Shown one piece after another: positions 1-7,385 of a stretch of DNA of 35,178 nucleotides; position 1 is the stretch's first letter, and every line of letters begins with the position of its first letter. The position numbers and the translations under genes were made by a program. The notes under the pieces were generated by a model. The model was not told the origin of the DNA and ran no database searches. It saw nothing but the letters and a program-made list of their open reading frames with translations. Source of the DNA: Sphingobium sp. 66-54 (lineage in GTDB: Bacteria; Pseudomonadota; Alphaproteobacteria; Sphingomonadales; Sphingomonadaceae); the NCBI GenBank assembly GCA_001899715.1, contig MKWI01000009.1, positions 150,182 through 185,359 of the forward strand, given 5' to 3'.

Positions 1-33
1 GGCCGGCACGTGCCCGGCCTGATCCGGCGTCAT
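1..33 (-). CDS. Start of next leftward early gene (partial)
   Basis: Only the first eleven codons are inside the window, reading MTPDQAGHVPA from an ATG at position 33. The start codon overlaps the stop of the preceding gene as ATGA, the geometry used by nearly every junction of this operon. That overlap is the only reason for calling it. The product cannot be identified. Confidence 0.5.
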   Translation of the reverse strand, partial: MTPDQAGHVPA

Positions 34-251
34 GACAGCGCCTCCCGATTCTGACCGGCAGCCATGCGGATGCGGATCGCCTCGATCACATCGGGCAGGC
101 TATCGTTAGTGAGGACAAGGTCAGCATCGCCCGGCGCGCCCGGGCTTTCGTTGCGGACGACCAGCGTCAGCTTCGTGCCGGGCTTCCAGAGTGCCGCGAC
201 CTGATCCAGATGGCGGGTGATCTCCGCCTCGACATAGGGCGGCAGGCTCAT
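30..251 (-). CDS. Small early phage protein, 73 aa, unknown function
   Basis: The start is ATG at 251, which overlaps the upstream stop as ATGA and has GGGAG about eight bases before it. The longer start at 275 would intrude into the upstream gene. The product is MSLPPYVEAEITRHLDQ..., with a helical N-terminus followed by a predicted beta segment (KLTLVVRN) and a helical C-terminus. I do not recognise the family. It has no signal peptide, membrane segment or metal motif. It is probably co-translated with its neighbours in the leftward early operon. Confidence 0.72.
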   Translation of the reverse strand: MSLPPYVEAEITRHLDQVAALWKPGTKLTLVVRNESPGAPGDADLVLTNDSLPDVIEAIRIRMAAGQNREALS

Positions 252-589
252 TGGACTGCTCCCAACGAGGGCCAATCAAGACCCATTTCATGGCAGATCG
301 CCGCCGCGCGGAGCTGGATATCCGTAACAGCCGTGGTCCAGAGCGTCGTGACGTCGCGGGTCGGATAGACGTCGCGCAGCTTCACCATCAAGAACGTCAG
401 AGAAAGCGCCGTAAGATGCGACTGGGCGGAGAGTGCGACGGAATGAACTCCACCCGGAGCCCCCGTATCGGGCAAAGCCATCGCCCTATCGAACGCCTCC
501 TGAAGCAGGCGTAGAAGCTCGGGCTGAACACTCTTGAGGATCTCAAGGCCCGCCTCTACCATCGGGATATGGATCGGCTCGTCGGTCAT
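248..589 (-). CDS. Early phage protein, 113 aa, unknown function
   Basis: The product starts MTDEPIHIPM at an ATG that overlaps the ParB-like gene's stop as ATGA (position 589). A start at 655 would lie inside that gene. It looks mainly alpha-helical and hydrophobic in the middle (HLTALSLTFLMVKLRDVY) but lacks a convincing membrane segment. A conserved-looking His/Cys/Trp-containing C-terminus follows (ICHEMGLDWPSL). Tight coupling to the ParB-like gene suggests expression in fixed proportion to it. No function is recognised. Confidence 0.75.
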   Translation of the reverse strand: MTDEPIHIPMVEAGLEILKSVQPELLRLLQEAFDRAMALPDTGAPGGVHSVALSAQSHLTALSLTFLMVKLRDVYPTRDVTTLWTTAVTDIQLRAAAICHEMGLDWPSLGAVQ

Positions 590-2718
590 GCGACCTCTCC
601 TTCCATTTCCCCGGCCGGCACCGGAGCCTTCGCCGGCGACGGCGGCCGGAAGCACAGCATGGGGTGGACGAAGTCAGCCGCGCGCTTGAGAGCGCGGGTG
701 ACGGGTGCGACCAGCTCGCTCGCCTTGAGCTTGCTCCAGTTGCGGAAGGTGGCGTCGTCGACATACGGCCGCGCAAGTTCGATGCGCTGCGCACGCGGGA
801 GCAGCTCGACCATCGCCTCGGCCGGCTCGACAAAGCTGCGCAGCACGGCGGGATCGGCGACGCCGGCCTGCGCGGCCAGCTCATCGTGCAGCGGCACCTT
901 GTAGCCATCCGCATTGGCGGTGCGCTTGAGCGCGCCGCCGACCACGATCGCGGCCGCCCACTGTTTCCACTCCGGGGACTCAGCCCGGAATGCCCGCAAC
1001 GCGGCAACCCTGTCGCGCTCCGTCATCGACGGATGCGCCCGCAAATCCTCGACAGCGCGCGTCCAGATGGCATGGGCGGCCGTGGGCTCGACATGTCGAT
1101 CGGCGACCTGCGGCACCGTGTCGCGGTCATATGCCAGATCGGCGATGCCGCGCTCGTGCGCATATTCGGAGTAGCCAGCGGTCGCATAGGTCGGGCCGAA
1201 CCGGCCGCGCGCCAGGCTCCAGATCAGATAATCCGTGGCGAGGCCGCTCGCCTTGTCGCCCGCCTCGATGACGAGGGCGGCACGCAATATTTCGGTGCGC
1301 ACCGAGCGCATGATCTGCACGCCGTCCTGGCTGAGGCCAAGCGCCTCGCGGATCGCCGCATCGGCATTCTGGCGGGCATGATAGCCGATCTCCTGCCCCA
1401 GCGCGGCGGCGCCGGTGACGGCTGGCCGTAGCTCCGGATCGCTCGCCGGCGTGCCGATCGGCCCGAGCGACACCGGGCGGGCCTTAGCTTTCGCCTTCTT
1501 TTCAGCATCGCGCATCGCCTTGCGGCTCGCCCACCAGAAGCGCGTCTCCAGCGCGCCGTCCTGCTCGACGACGAGCGTGGCGAAGATATCGCCATCCGGC
1601 AGCGTGAGTTGACGCGTAGCCTCGATTGCCTCGGCCTCATCGTTCAGCGGGGTGTAGTCGGCATCGATCGCAGCGATCGCCGCTGACCGCTCCGGACCGT
1701 CCGGCTCCTGCAGGAGCTGCTCGACCCGCGCGACCAGCTCGGTGATCTCGTCCTGCAGATAAGCGAGGCGCGCGATCTCCACCGGCGCCAGCTCGCCCCA
1801 TTGCGGCGTGATCTCCAGCTCGCGCGCGACGCCGCCGTAATCGCTGCGGGGATAGGCGCCCTCAAAGCGCAGATCGCGACCGAGCTGGGCGCGCAGCCGC
1901 TTGCGGGCCCGCTCCAGCTTCGCCTCGACCATCTGCATGAGCAGCCCTTCGTCGACCACACGGCCGCGCTCCTCCGCCTCCTCGGCGAACAGGTCCAGCT
2001 CGTACCGCCCGCCCTTCTCGCGATAGGCAGCCTCCCCCACGAACAGCAGCAAGCGGCGCTGCTCATCGTCGCCCACCTTGAGCAGCTCGCGAATGGCGCC
2101 GGCGCTGCGATAGCGGGGCGAGGCCGGCGCGCGCATCAGCTGCTCGAAGGCCCAGCGCTGCAGGTCGCAATCCTCGGTCGCGGCGAACGCACGTGCCTGA
2201 TCCTGCGAAATCTCGCCTTGTTCCAGAGCGGCGAAGACGGTCGGATCAAGGGCGCCAAGCCGTGCCCACTGGCGCACCGTCTCGACCGTCTGGCCGTTGG
2301 TCTCCGCGATCTCCTGCAGCGTGCGGGGTTTCGGCCCGGTGCAGGCGCGATGAACGGCGGCATAAACCTCGTAGGGTCGCAGATCGACCCGCACGAGATT
2401 CTCGTTGAGCGACATTTCGACCAGCTCGCTCTCGCTCACGCCCTCGCGGACGATGACCTCGATCGGATGATCGGCAGGCAGGCGCTGCTCGGCGACAAGT
2501 TGCGTGAAGGCGCGCAGACGCCGGCCGCCGGCGAGCACGCCGTAGATCTGTTTCGTCCGGCCCTTGCGTGGCATCGGGTGGACGACGAGCGGATAGAGCA
2601 ACCCGCGGTTGAACAGCGATTCCGCCATGCCGGCGACGGCGCTAGCGTCGACCGCGTTTGTGCGGACGTTGTAGGGCGAAAGACATAGATCGGCGATCGT
2701 CATCGTCGTAACGGTCAT
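586..2718 (-). CDS. ParB/RepB/Spo0J-family protein, large (about 710 aa)
   Basis: The N-terminus carries a ParB/Srx-type nuclease fold: an NVRT-containing first strand, the GVLAGGRRLRA box (arginine-rich nucleotide/DNA-binding loop) and the ENLVRVDLRPYE box. A KorB-like HTH follows (LQEIAETNGQTVETVRQWARLGAL), then a long mostly helical C-terminal half with an acidic/Lys-rich stretch. ParB proteins bind centromere-like sites; large phage and plasmid relatives can act as DNA-binding regulators or nucleases, and no ParA is visible here. The chosen ATG at 2718 has GGAGA seven bases upstream, and MTVTTMTIADLCLSPYNVRT matches a normal ParB N-terminus. The frame stays open to an ATG at 2925 coupled to the previous gene, so a 779-residue form is possible. 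The family call is firm; the role is inferred. Confidence 0.88.
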   Translation of the reverse strand: MTVTTMTIADLCLSPYNVRTNAVDASAVAGMAESLFNRGLLYPLVVHPMPRKGRTKQIYGVLAGGRRLRAFTQLVAEQRLPADHPIEVIVREGVSESELVEMSLNENLVRVDLRPYEVYAAVHRACTGPKPRTLQEIAETNGQTVETVRQWARLGALDPTVFAALEQGEISQDQARAFAATEDCDLQRWAFEQLMRAPASPRYRSAGAIRELLKVGDDEQRRLLLFVGEAAYREKGGRYELDLFAEEAEERGRVVDEGLLMQMVEAKLERARKRLRAQLGRDLRFEGAYPRSDYGGVARELEITPQWGELAPVEIARLAYLQDEITELVARVEQLLQEPDGPERSAAIAAIDADYTPLNDEAEAIEATRQLTLPDGDIFATLVVEQDGALETRFWWASRKAMRDAEKKAKAKARPVSLGPIGTPASDPELRPAVTGAAALGQEIGYHARQNADAAIREALGLSQDGVQIMRSVRTEILRAALVIEAGDKASGLATDYLIWSLARGRFGPTYATAGYSEYAHERGIADLAYDRDTVPQVADRHVEPTAAHAIWTRAVEDLRAHPSMTERDRVAALRAFRAESPEWKQWAAAIVVGGALKRTANADGYKVPLHDELAAQAGVADPAVLRSFVEPAEAMVELLPRAQRIELARPYVDDATFRNWSKLKASELVAPVTRALKRAADFVHPMLCFRPPSPAKAPVPAGEMEGEVA

Positions 2719-2925
2719 GGACGTTCTCCGTATGCTGGAGGGCGCCGCGCCGCCGGATTGCCGCCGGCGGCGCGGGATCGGAGCGCCGATCGGCGCTGGC
2801 GATAGGGTGACGGCGACCAGCGCGAGCTGGCGGCCCTGATCGGGAAATTCGCGATCGAGCGCGAGGCAGTCGCCACAGCTGCACGGCGATGCGATCTCGG
2901 GGATGGCGAGGCCGAAGCGGCTCAT
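2719..2925 (-). other. In-frame 69-codon extension of the ParB-like gene, coupled start at 2925
   Basis: An ATG at 2925 overlaps the stop of the upstream gene as ATGA and reads MSRFGLAIPEIASPCSCGDC... in the same frame as the ParB-like gene, with no stop before its own start at 2718. It contains a CxCxxC cluster near residues 14-19 and a basic, proline-rich end. It may be the true N-terminus of the ParB-like protein, or a once separate small gene now fused. The strong ribosome binding site at 2718 argues for at least an internal start. Confidence 0.5.
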
Positions 2926-3122
2926 TTGGCGGTCCGCCCATGGAGCGTCGCGCGGGCCTCGTCTGCCCACTCAGCAATATGACTGCCGAGCGGCCTGCCT
3001 TCGGCGATATAGTCTATTGCCGCTCGATCGAGCCTGTTCGCGGCGAGAGCCAACGCTTCTTCCAGTACTCGATTGCGAACTTGTGCCGCCGAAAGAGATT
3101 TGCTGGCACTCTCCCCGCTCAT
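2922..3122 (-). CDS. Small early phage protein, 66 aa, unknown function
   Basis: The start ATG at 3122 overlaps the J-domain gene's stop as ATGA, giving MSGESASKSLSAAQVRNRVLEEALALAANRLDRAAIDYIAEGRPLG.... The sequence is almost all helical and polar, resembling small DNA- or protein-binding adaptor proteins, but no family is recognised. It sits between the J-domain and ParB-like genes and is coupled to both. Confidence 0.7.
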   Translation of the reverse strand: MSGESASKSLSAAQVRNRVLEEALALAANRLDRAAIDYIAEGRPLGSHIAEWADEARATLHGRTAK

Positions 3123-3802
3123 CGCCCCGACCTCCGCCCTTTGCGGAGCAACTGCTCCATCATCAGGTCGAGGATAAGATCGTCTTCCGGTCGGTTGCGG
3201 TCCCGTGACGCGCTCGGCCAACCTGCTGATGCCGGCCGGGGATCGGCGCGATAGCTGTGTGCATTGCAGAGATCGAGCACGTCGGCATGGAGGGTCAGTT
3301 CGGCCTCGGTCGCAACCAGCCTTCGCCGTTCATCGGCGAGCCGGGACGCGATGACACCGCCGAGAATGTTGCGATCATCCGCCGTGGTAAGCCGACCCTG
3401 CGCCTTCTCGAAGGCGTCGATCGCCTTGCGTGTCTTGTCGAGCTGCTTGCGGCCGGTGTCGATGGACAGCTCGATCAGCTTGCGGGTTTCGCCGACCAGG
3501 TCGTCATATTGCGGGTCGAACTTCGCCAGCACGACGGTGAAGAACTTGGCGAGGAGCGAGATAACCATGCTCTCACCCCCCCCCATCAGATCTTCGTCAA
3601 CGGGTTCGCCGCGATCGTAACGGGCGCGCCGATCGGCATCGGAGAGGATGAGCCAGGCGCGCTGCACGCGATCGAACGCGGCGCGATCGCCCGTTTCATG
3701 ATTGTCGGGATGGGTGCGCTTGGCCGCCTTGCGATAGGCCCGCTTGATGTCGCCGGCGCCGGCGTCAGCCGCGACGCCCAGCTCATCGTAGAGACTGGTC
3801 AT
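3119..3802 (-). CDS. J-domain (DnaJ-like) phage protein, 227 aa
   Basis: Residues 1-62 form a J domain: SLYDELGV, a helix IKRAYRKAAKRT, the diagnostic HPD tripeptide at about residues 31-33, and VQRAWLILSDADRRARYD. J domains stimulate ATP hydrolysis by Hsp70/DnaK. The remainder lacks the G/F region, zinc centre and client-binding domain of true DnaJ. It has a short hydrophobic stretch (VISLLAKFFTVVLAKF) followed by a helical, possibly coiled-coil tail. The start at 3802 has GGGGGAA upstream and overlaps the preceding stop as ATGA. The likely role is recruiting host DnaK to a phage process such as replication or assembly; that is inference. Confidence 0.88.
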   Translation of the reverse strand: MTSLYDELGVAADAGAGDIKRAYRKAAKRTHPDNHETGDRAAFDRVQRAWLILSDADRRARYDRGEPVDEDLMGGGESMVISLLAKFFTVVLAKFDPQYDDLVGETRKLIELSIDTGRKQLDKTRKAIDAFEKAQGRLTTADDRNILGGVIASRLADERRRLVATEAELTLHADVLDLCNAHSYRADPRPASAGWPSASRDRNRPEDDLILDLMMEQLLRKGRRSGR

Positions 3803-4005
3803 TGTTTCCCCCTGGACTTGAAGAAGCGGCCGCCGACACCGCAGCCGCCAAAGGCGGCCGGGCGATCGCGGAAGGTGTCGGCGAAGCGGGGATGGTCGCC
3901 CGCTTCGCAGATCGGGCTGGCAAGGCCGATCAGCCGAAAATGGACGCACGCCTGGCAGGGCGGCGGCGTCGAGCGCCAGCGGGCGAAGAGGCGGCCGAGG
4001 ATCAC
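3799..4005 (-). CDS. Small Cys-containing early protein, 68 aa
   Basis: The start is GTG at 4005, overlapping the upstream stop as GTGA, and the stop overlaps the J-domain start as ATGA, so position and frame are fixed from both sides. The product has a CQAC pair near residue 18 and further cysteines near residues 33 and 55, and it ends in a basic FFKSRGKQ tail. A small zinc-binding fold is possible. No family is recognised. Confidence 0.68.
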   Translation of the reverse strand: MILGRLFARWRSTPPPCQACVHFRLIGLASPICEAGDHPRFADTFRDRPAAFGGCGVGGRFFKSRGKQ

Positions 4006-4352
4006 GGCTGCATTTCCACTGGCAGTGGGACGACAACGTCGGGCTGCGCACCGATGCGAACGATGCGGAGGATCTCCAGTGCTTCGTCCAGGGTTGCCAG
4101 CGGCTCGGCATGGCCATCGACATGGAAGCGGCGCTCGAGCTTGCCGGCACGATTACCGAGGCGGCGGTCGCACTTATAGGTGACGATGGTGACGGACAGG
4201 CCGATCGGACGATTGTCGCGGTTGTCCACCACTGATCGGGTGAGGATGTGCCGGTCCGCCATGGCGATATGGCACTGGAGGCGCAGCGCGGCGTGGGCGC
4301 GGATCCACGCATAGTCGATCCGCCCGATCGGCGCGGGATCAGCGGGCGCCAT
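4002..4352 (-). CDS. Early phage protein, 116 aa, unknown function
   Basis: The start MAPADPAPIGRIDYAWIRAH lies at an ATG inside the last codons of the preceding gene (14-nt overlap), with AGGGAA about eight bases upstream. A start further up would overlap that gene more. The sequence suggests a helical N-terminus and a central beta region (PIGLSVTIVTYKCDRR), then a helix LATLDEALEILRIV. It is not recognised. It shares the leftward operon with small DNA-metabolism-type genes. Confidence 0.7.
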   Translation of the reverse strand: MAPADPAPIGRIDYAWIRAHAALRLQCHIAMADRHILTRSVVDNRDNRPIGLSVTIVTYKCDRRLGNRAGKLERRFHVDGHAEPLATLDEALEILRIVRIGAQPDVVVPLPVEMQP

Positions 4353-4641
4353 TGAGCAGTTCCCTCTCGATCGCATAGCAATCGGGCCCGTCCATCAGGT
4401 GCGGGCGATGTTCGATGCGGTGTTCGCGGCCATCAGCCAGCACCACGATCAATGTCGCGGTGCTGCCGCCGGCCATGTAGTGGCGCCGGTCCCAGGCCAC
4501 AGACACAACGGCGGAGCGCCGGACATGGATGTCGGGACCAAGACGGACGAAGCGGTCGGTCTGCGCACGCAGCAGAAGCTGCTCGGCCTCAAGTCGCTCG
4601 ACGCGCTCCTCCAGTGGGCTCATCGGAGGCGCGGCCGTCAT
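4339..4641 (-). CDS. Early phage protein with N-terminal coiled coil, 100 aa
   Basis: It starts at ATG 4641 (MTAAPPMSPLEERVERLEAEQLLLRAQ), which overlaps the upstream stop as ATGA. Residues 9-30 form a short heptad-like coiled coil that could drive oligomerisation. The rest is beta-rich (SAVVSVAWDRRHYMAGGSTATLIVVLADGREHRIEHR), like a small PH-like or OB-like barrel. Function is unknown. Its end overlaps the next gene by 14 nt. Confidence 0.72.
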   Translation of the reverse strand: MTAAPPMSPLEERVERLEAEQLLLRAQTDRFVRLGPDIHVRRSAVVSVAWDRRHYMAGGSTATLIVVLADGREHRIEHRPHLMDGPDCYAIERELLNGAR

Positions 4642-4856
4642 TCGCGGAACGCCTTCAGCCGATGGTAGGCCGCGAACATCGCGACGATCTCGCCCGAGCC
4701 GATCGCATCGAGCCCGGCGGTGATGGCCGCATCCATCAGGGCGATCTGCGGCTCGACGATGATGCCGGGCTGCCCCCGCAGGTCGCGATACTGACCCCAC
4801 AGGCGCCGCACGCGGTCGATTTCCGCCGGGAGGGCCGAGCCGAGCGAGGTCATCAT
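4638..4856 (-). CDS. Small early phage protein, 72 aa, unknown function
   Basis: It begins MMTSLGSALPAEIDRVRRLWGQYRDLRG; the first ATG at 4856 overlaps the upstream stop as ATGA, and the stop overlaps the next start in the same way. It is predicted largely helical with a hydrophobic middle (IIVEPQIALMDAAITAGLDAIGSGEIVAMFAAY). No family is recognised. Confidence 0.7.
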   Translation of the reverse strand: MMTSLGSALPAEIDRVRRLWGQYRDLRGQPGIIVEPQIALMDAAITAGLDAIGSGEIVAMFAAYHRLKAFRE

Positions 4857-5194
4857 TGCGCAGTCGGCGGAGTACGCCCCTCCTGCGCCAGGGGCGCCTG
4901 ACCCGCCTCAATGCGCTTCGCGTCGTCGATGGCGTTGCGAACGAGTTGGAGGAAAGCCTCCGCCTCCTCAATCGTCGAATATGTGGCGACCCCATCACTC
5001 CGGTCGTCCCGCGAGAAGCCGATCACCACGCCGGCGCGATCCCGGCCGGAGCAGTCCTTAGTCTCGATCGTGGCGACCGTGGTCTCGTTCCAGGCGTGGA
5101 ACGCCTTGACGACACCGCAGCAAGGCATTCGCTCGATCGCCCCCACAACGAGGCCACCAGATGCCCGCCCGCTGGCGCGCGGATGGCGCCTCAT
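4853..5194 (-). CDS. Early phage protein, 113 aa, unknown function
   Basis: The ATG at 5194 overlaps the upstream stop as ATGA. The sequence has a Cys pair (MPCCGVV), a beta-rich middle (TTVATIETKDCSGRDRAGVVIGFSRDDRS) and a C-terminal helix (IEEAEAFLQLVRNAIDDAKRIEAG). The helix after an alternating strand pattern suggests a small alpha/beta fold. It is not recognised as any named family. Confidence 0.7.
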   Translation of the reverse strand: MRRHPRASGRASGGLVVGAIERMPCCGVVKAFHAWNETTVATIETKDCSGRDRAGVVIGFSRDDRSDGVATYSTIEEAEAFLQLVRNAIDDAKRIEAGQAPLAQEGRTPPTAQ

Positions 5195-5499
5195 GCCGGC
5201 TGCTCCACATGCGCGGGCTTGCAGGCCTTGATGCGAGCGACCAGCCCGGCGTCATCCGCCGTATCGATGAGTGGCCGGAAATGCGCCGCATGATAGACGT
5301 TGCGGGCGGCGAAGCCGGCGAGCTGGAGGTAGACGCCGTTGGAGGCGACAAGGACAGCGGCGACCCGCACGACCTGTCCGCGAGCTGGACCCGCGGACCG
5401 CCGGTGCCAGCGGAAGATGCCGATACGCACGGGTCGGACCGCGCGCCAGCCCCCGCCATGGATGCACACCGCCGCCATGCCCGCGCGCCAGATCGTCAT
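5191..5499 (-). CDS. Small phage protein with a C-terminal FRP motif, 102 aa
   Basis: The ATG at 5499 overlaps the upstream stop as ATGA. The pattern is an N-terminal CIHGGGW segment, a central strand pair VRVAAVLVASNGVYLQLAGF, then YHAAHFRPLID. It resembles a widespread group of small phage proteins built as beta-barrel-like domains ending in an aromatic-A-x-x-FRPL motif. I recall such proteins only as uncharacterised early genes. The fold guess is from pattern only. Confidence 0.72.
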   Translation of the reverse strand: MTIWRAGMAAVCIHGGGWRAVRPVRIGIFRWHRRSAGPARGQVVRVAAVLVASNGVYLQLAGFAARNVYHAAHFRPLIDTADDAGLVARIKACKPAHVEQPA

Positions 5500-5831
5500 G
5501 CCGGTTCCTCCAGCTGGGCGTCGATCGACTGGAGATCGGCGATGATCTCTCGCAGGCCCTTGCGCGAGATGAAGGTAGCGACCGCCTCGTCCGTGGGCTG
5601 ACGCGGATTGCCGCCGGCGATGCAGAGCAGGAGGCCGCCAACCTCCGGCGCCGGCGTCCAGGCGAGGCCGATGCCGCGCACCACCGGCCTGCAGACATGG
5701 ATGCCCGGATTGAAAGCGTGCGGGATCCAGCCATTGCCATTCTCGGCGATGAGGATCGGGTACGGGATCGGCGGGAGCCGATCACCGTCTTCCGGCGGAA
5801 GAACCTCGGGGGCGAAGGGCGCAGCCATCAT
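5496..5831 (-). CDS. Early phage protein, 111 aa, unknown function
   Basis: It starts [35 protein letters not shown] at an ATG overlapping the upstream stop as ATGA. A proline-rich N-terminus precedes a beta-rich core with one Cys ([18 protein letters not shown]) and a helical C-terminus ([22 protein letters not shown]). No family is recognised. Confidence 0.7.
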   Translation of the reverse strand: MMAAPFAPEVLPPEDGDRLPPIPYPILIAENGNGWIPHAFNPGIHVCRPVVRGIGLAWTPAPEVGGLLLCIAGGNPRQPTDEAVATFISRKGLREIIADLQSIDAQLEEPA

Positions 5832-6070
5832 TCGAGCCCCAACGCGGCTTTGTAGGTTTCCAGCAGCGCCTCGGCTTCCTGCCGATCGTGCTTTTCCATC
5901 TTGCGCAGGCGGACGATGGCGCGGATCGTCTTGGTATCGTAGCCGGTGGCCTTCGCCTCCAGATAGACGTCGGCGATATCGTCGGAGATGCCCTTCTTTT
6001 CTTCTTCGAGGCGCTCGATGCGCTCGATGAGAAGGCGCAACTGATCGGCGGCGACGGCTTGATCGCTCAT
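5828..6070 (-). CDS. GapR/DUF2312-family DNA-binding protein, 80 aa
   Basis: The sequence [80 protein letters not shown] matches the DUF2312 family: an N-terminal coiled coil, a conserved helix ending in a V-Y-LEAK-like segment, and the [10 protein letters not shown] helix. GapR of Caulobacter is a nucleoid protein that clamps overtwisted DNA ahead of forks and RNA polymerase. Its length is about that of the family. The start at 6070 overlaps the upstream stop as ATGA. A phage copy could act on its own replicating DNA or displace host GapR; that is inference. Confidence 0.93.
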   Translation of the reverse strand: MSDQAVAADQLRLLIERIERLEEEKKGISDDIADVYLEAKATGYDTKTIRAIVRLRKMEKHDRQEAEALLETYKAALGLE

Positions 6071-6339
6071 AGCGGCCGCCTCCCGATCATGAGGAGGCGC
6101 GACGTGACGGGCACCGTATCGCAGACCGCAAAGACGCAATCAGTGACATCGCCATGTGGATCCAGGACGATCCGGCTCACCCGCGTGAGCCGGACCGCCT
6201 TGCCCTGATCGTCGACGCCGGTGACGGTCATGAATGCGCCCGAGCGCACCGCCTCCCAATTGAAAATTTTGGAGCGCTGCCGCTCTGCGATGATCGCATC
6301 GACCCGCGCACGCCGGTCGCTGTCAGCTTCTGCCAACAT
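6067..6339 (-). CDS. Early phage protein, 90 aa, unknown function
   Basis: The start ATG at 6339 has a purine-rich GGGGAGGGGG ribosome binding site in the 17-base gap after the previous gene. This is one of only a few uncoupled junctions in the operon and may be a fresh entry point for ribosomes. A helical N-terminus ([18 protein letters not shown]) is followed by beta strands with two cysteines ([11 protein letters not shown]). No family is recognised. Confidence 0.72.
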   Translation of the reverse strand: MLAEADSDRRARVDAIIAERQRSKIFNWEAVRSGAFMTVTGVDDQGKAVRLTRVSRIVLDPHGDVTDCVFAVCDTVPVTSRLLMIGRRPL

Positions 6340-6356
6340 ATCCCCCTCCCCTCGCT

Positions 6357-6626
6357 CTATCGGCCGTTGGGGATCGGACCGCCGGCCTTCAGGCCGGTGG
6401 CGGGATCAGGCTGGGCGGGCGCATAGACGCCGGGCTGGATGACGGTGACGTTCGGTTCGTCGAACCACATCATCTCCCAGGGCTTACCGTCCTTATCGAC
6501 GCCCTCGCGCTTGACGCCGATGTGCCGGCAGGCCGTCAGCCAATCGGTGATGCCGATGACGATGCCTTCCACGCCGGTGATTTTATCCCGGACACGGTCG
6601 CCCAGGTTGATGGTCGCTATGCTCAT
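6357..6626 (-). CDS. Small phage protein of the 'VRDKITGVEG' type, 89 aa
   Basis: The start at 6626 overlaps the upstream stop as ATGA. The pattern is LGDRVRDKITGVEGIVIGITDWLTACRHIGVKREGVDKDGKPWEMMWFDEPNVTVI. I recognise this from many phages as a compact beta-barrel family (D-x-V-x-D-x-I/V-TG-x-x-G ... L-x-x-C ... FDEP). I recall no assigned function. A proline-rich tail follows the domain. Confidence 0.78.
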   Translation of the reverse strand: MSIATINLGDRVRDKITGVEGIVIGITDWLTACRHIGVKREGVDKDGKPWEMMWFDEPNVTVIQPGVYAPAQPDPATGLKAGGPIPNGR

Positions 6627-6844
6627 GAGCCAACTCCAAAGATGATGAGGATGCCGGGGCCGCCGATCGCGCGATCGAGCAGCCAGGCGGCGGCCAGGCC
6701 GAGCGCGAGCCCGGCAAGGGTGAGGCGCGCCCAGTGGTTGAGGGCGCGGAGATGGGCGGCTGCGCGGTGCGGATCGCACGACGCGCAGCGGCAGCCCAGC
6801 GCGTGGACGCGGTCGGCGCGGGGACGTGGCCGGGCGGCGCGCAT
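6623..6844 (-). CDS. Small single-pass membrane protein, 73 aa
   Basis: The start ATG at 6844 shares one base with the upstream stop (TGATG). The N-terminal half is basic and contains CRCASCD, a possible metal or disulfide motif. The C-terminal half is one hydrophobic span, LTLAGLALGLAAAWLLDRAIGGPGILIIFGV, likely a membrane segment or hairpin. By the positive-inside rule the basic N-terminus would be cytoplasmic. An inner-membrane role such as host takeover or exclusion is possible but unproven. Confidence 0.68.
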   Translation of the reverse strand: MRAARPRPRADRVHALGCRCASCDPHRAAAHLRALNHWARLTLAGLALGLAAAWLLDRAIGGPGILIIFGVGS

Positions 6845-7281
6845 CACGCGGCCTTCCCGTGCGCAACAGCGGGGTCGCTGGACGCACCAGCGACCGCCTC
6901 GTCCGCAACGCCGGGCACGCAAGCGGTGCAGAGATCCGCACCGGCCCAGGCACAGCCCTCGCCGTGCTCATCGACGCATGCGTCCAGATCCGAACATGCG
7001 CAGACACGGCACAGGCGCGGTGCCTCAATGCCCAGCGCCTCGCCGCTATGCAGGTCGACGAGCTGAAGCGCGACGTCGACCGAAAGAGGGAACACGCGCT
7101 GCATCGCCGAGGCGGTGGACAGGCTGACGGTCTCCACGTCGTTCTCGATGCGGCGGAGCCAGTCGACCCGCTCGCGCAGCGCGAGCTGGGGCGTCGTCTC
7201 GATGCGTAGCGCAACGTCTTCCACGGTGAAGCCGGCATGTTCGCGCCGGCGGGCGATATATGCGCCTGGGGTGATGACCAT
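6844..7281 (-). CDS. HTH-type regulator with C-terminal Cys cluster, 145 aa
   Basis: The start at 7281 has GGAGA nine bases upstream. Residues 1-75 resemble an XRE-type HTH (GAYIARRREHAGFTVEDVALRIETTPQLALRERVDWLRRIE). The C-terminal part carries a dense cluster: CRVCAC, DAC, GCAWAG and LCTAC. A similar C-x-x-C-x-C ... C ... CxW ... LCxxC block occurs in assorted phage proteins and looks like a small zinc-binding knuckle. Pairing with an HTH suggests a DNA-binding early regulator. The two halves are seen; their joint role is inferred. Confidence 0.8.
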   Translation of the reverse strand: MVITPGAYIARRREHAGFTVEDVALRIETTPQLALRERVDWLRRIENDVETVSLSTASAMQRVFPLSVDVALQLVDLHSGEALGIEAPRLCRVCACSDLDACVDEHGEGCAWAGADLCTACVPGVADEAVAGASSDPAVAHGKAA

Positions 7282-7385
7282 GATTGCAGTCTCCGGGCAG
7301 CAGAAAGACCTTCCCGGCCGCACATTGCGGCGGGCTGGCGGGTAGGCAGGGATTGAACGGATTGGGTTGGGAGCCCGCGGTCAGA

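Noticed and set aside
664..2688. Plus-strand frames opposite the ParB-like gene
   Set aside because: The minus-strand frame carries the ParB motifs and operon couplings; the plus frames have no start signals.
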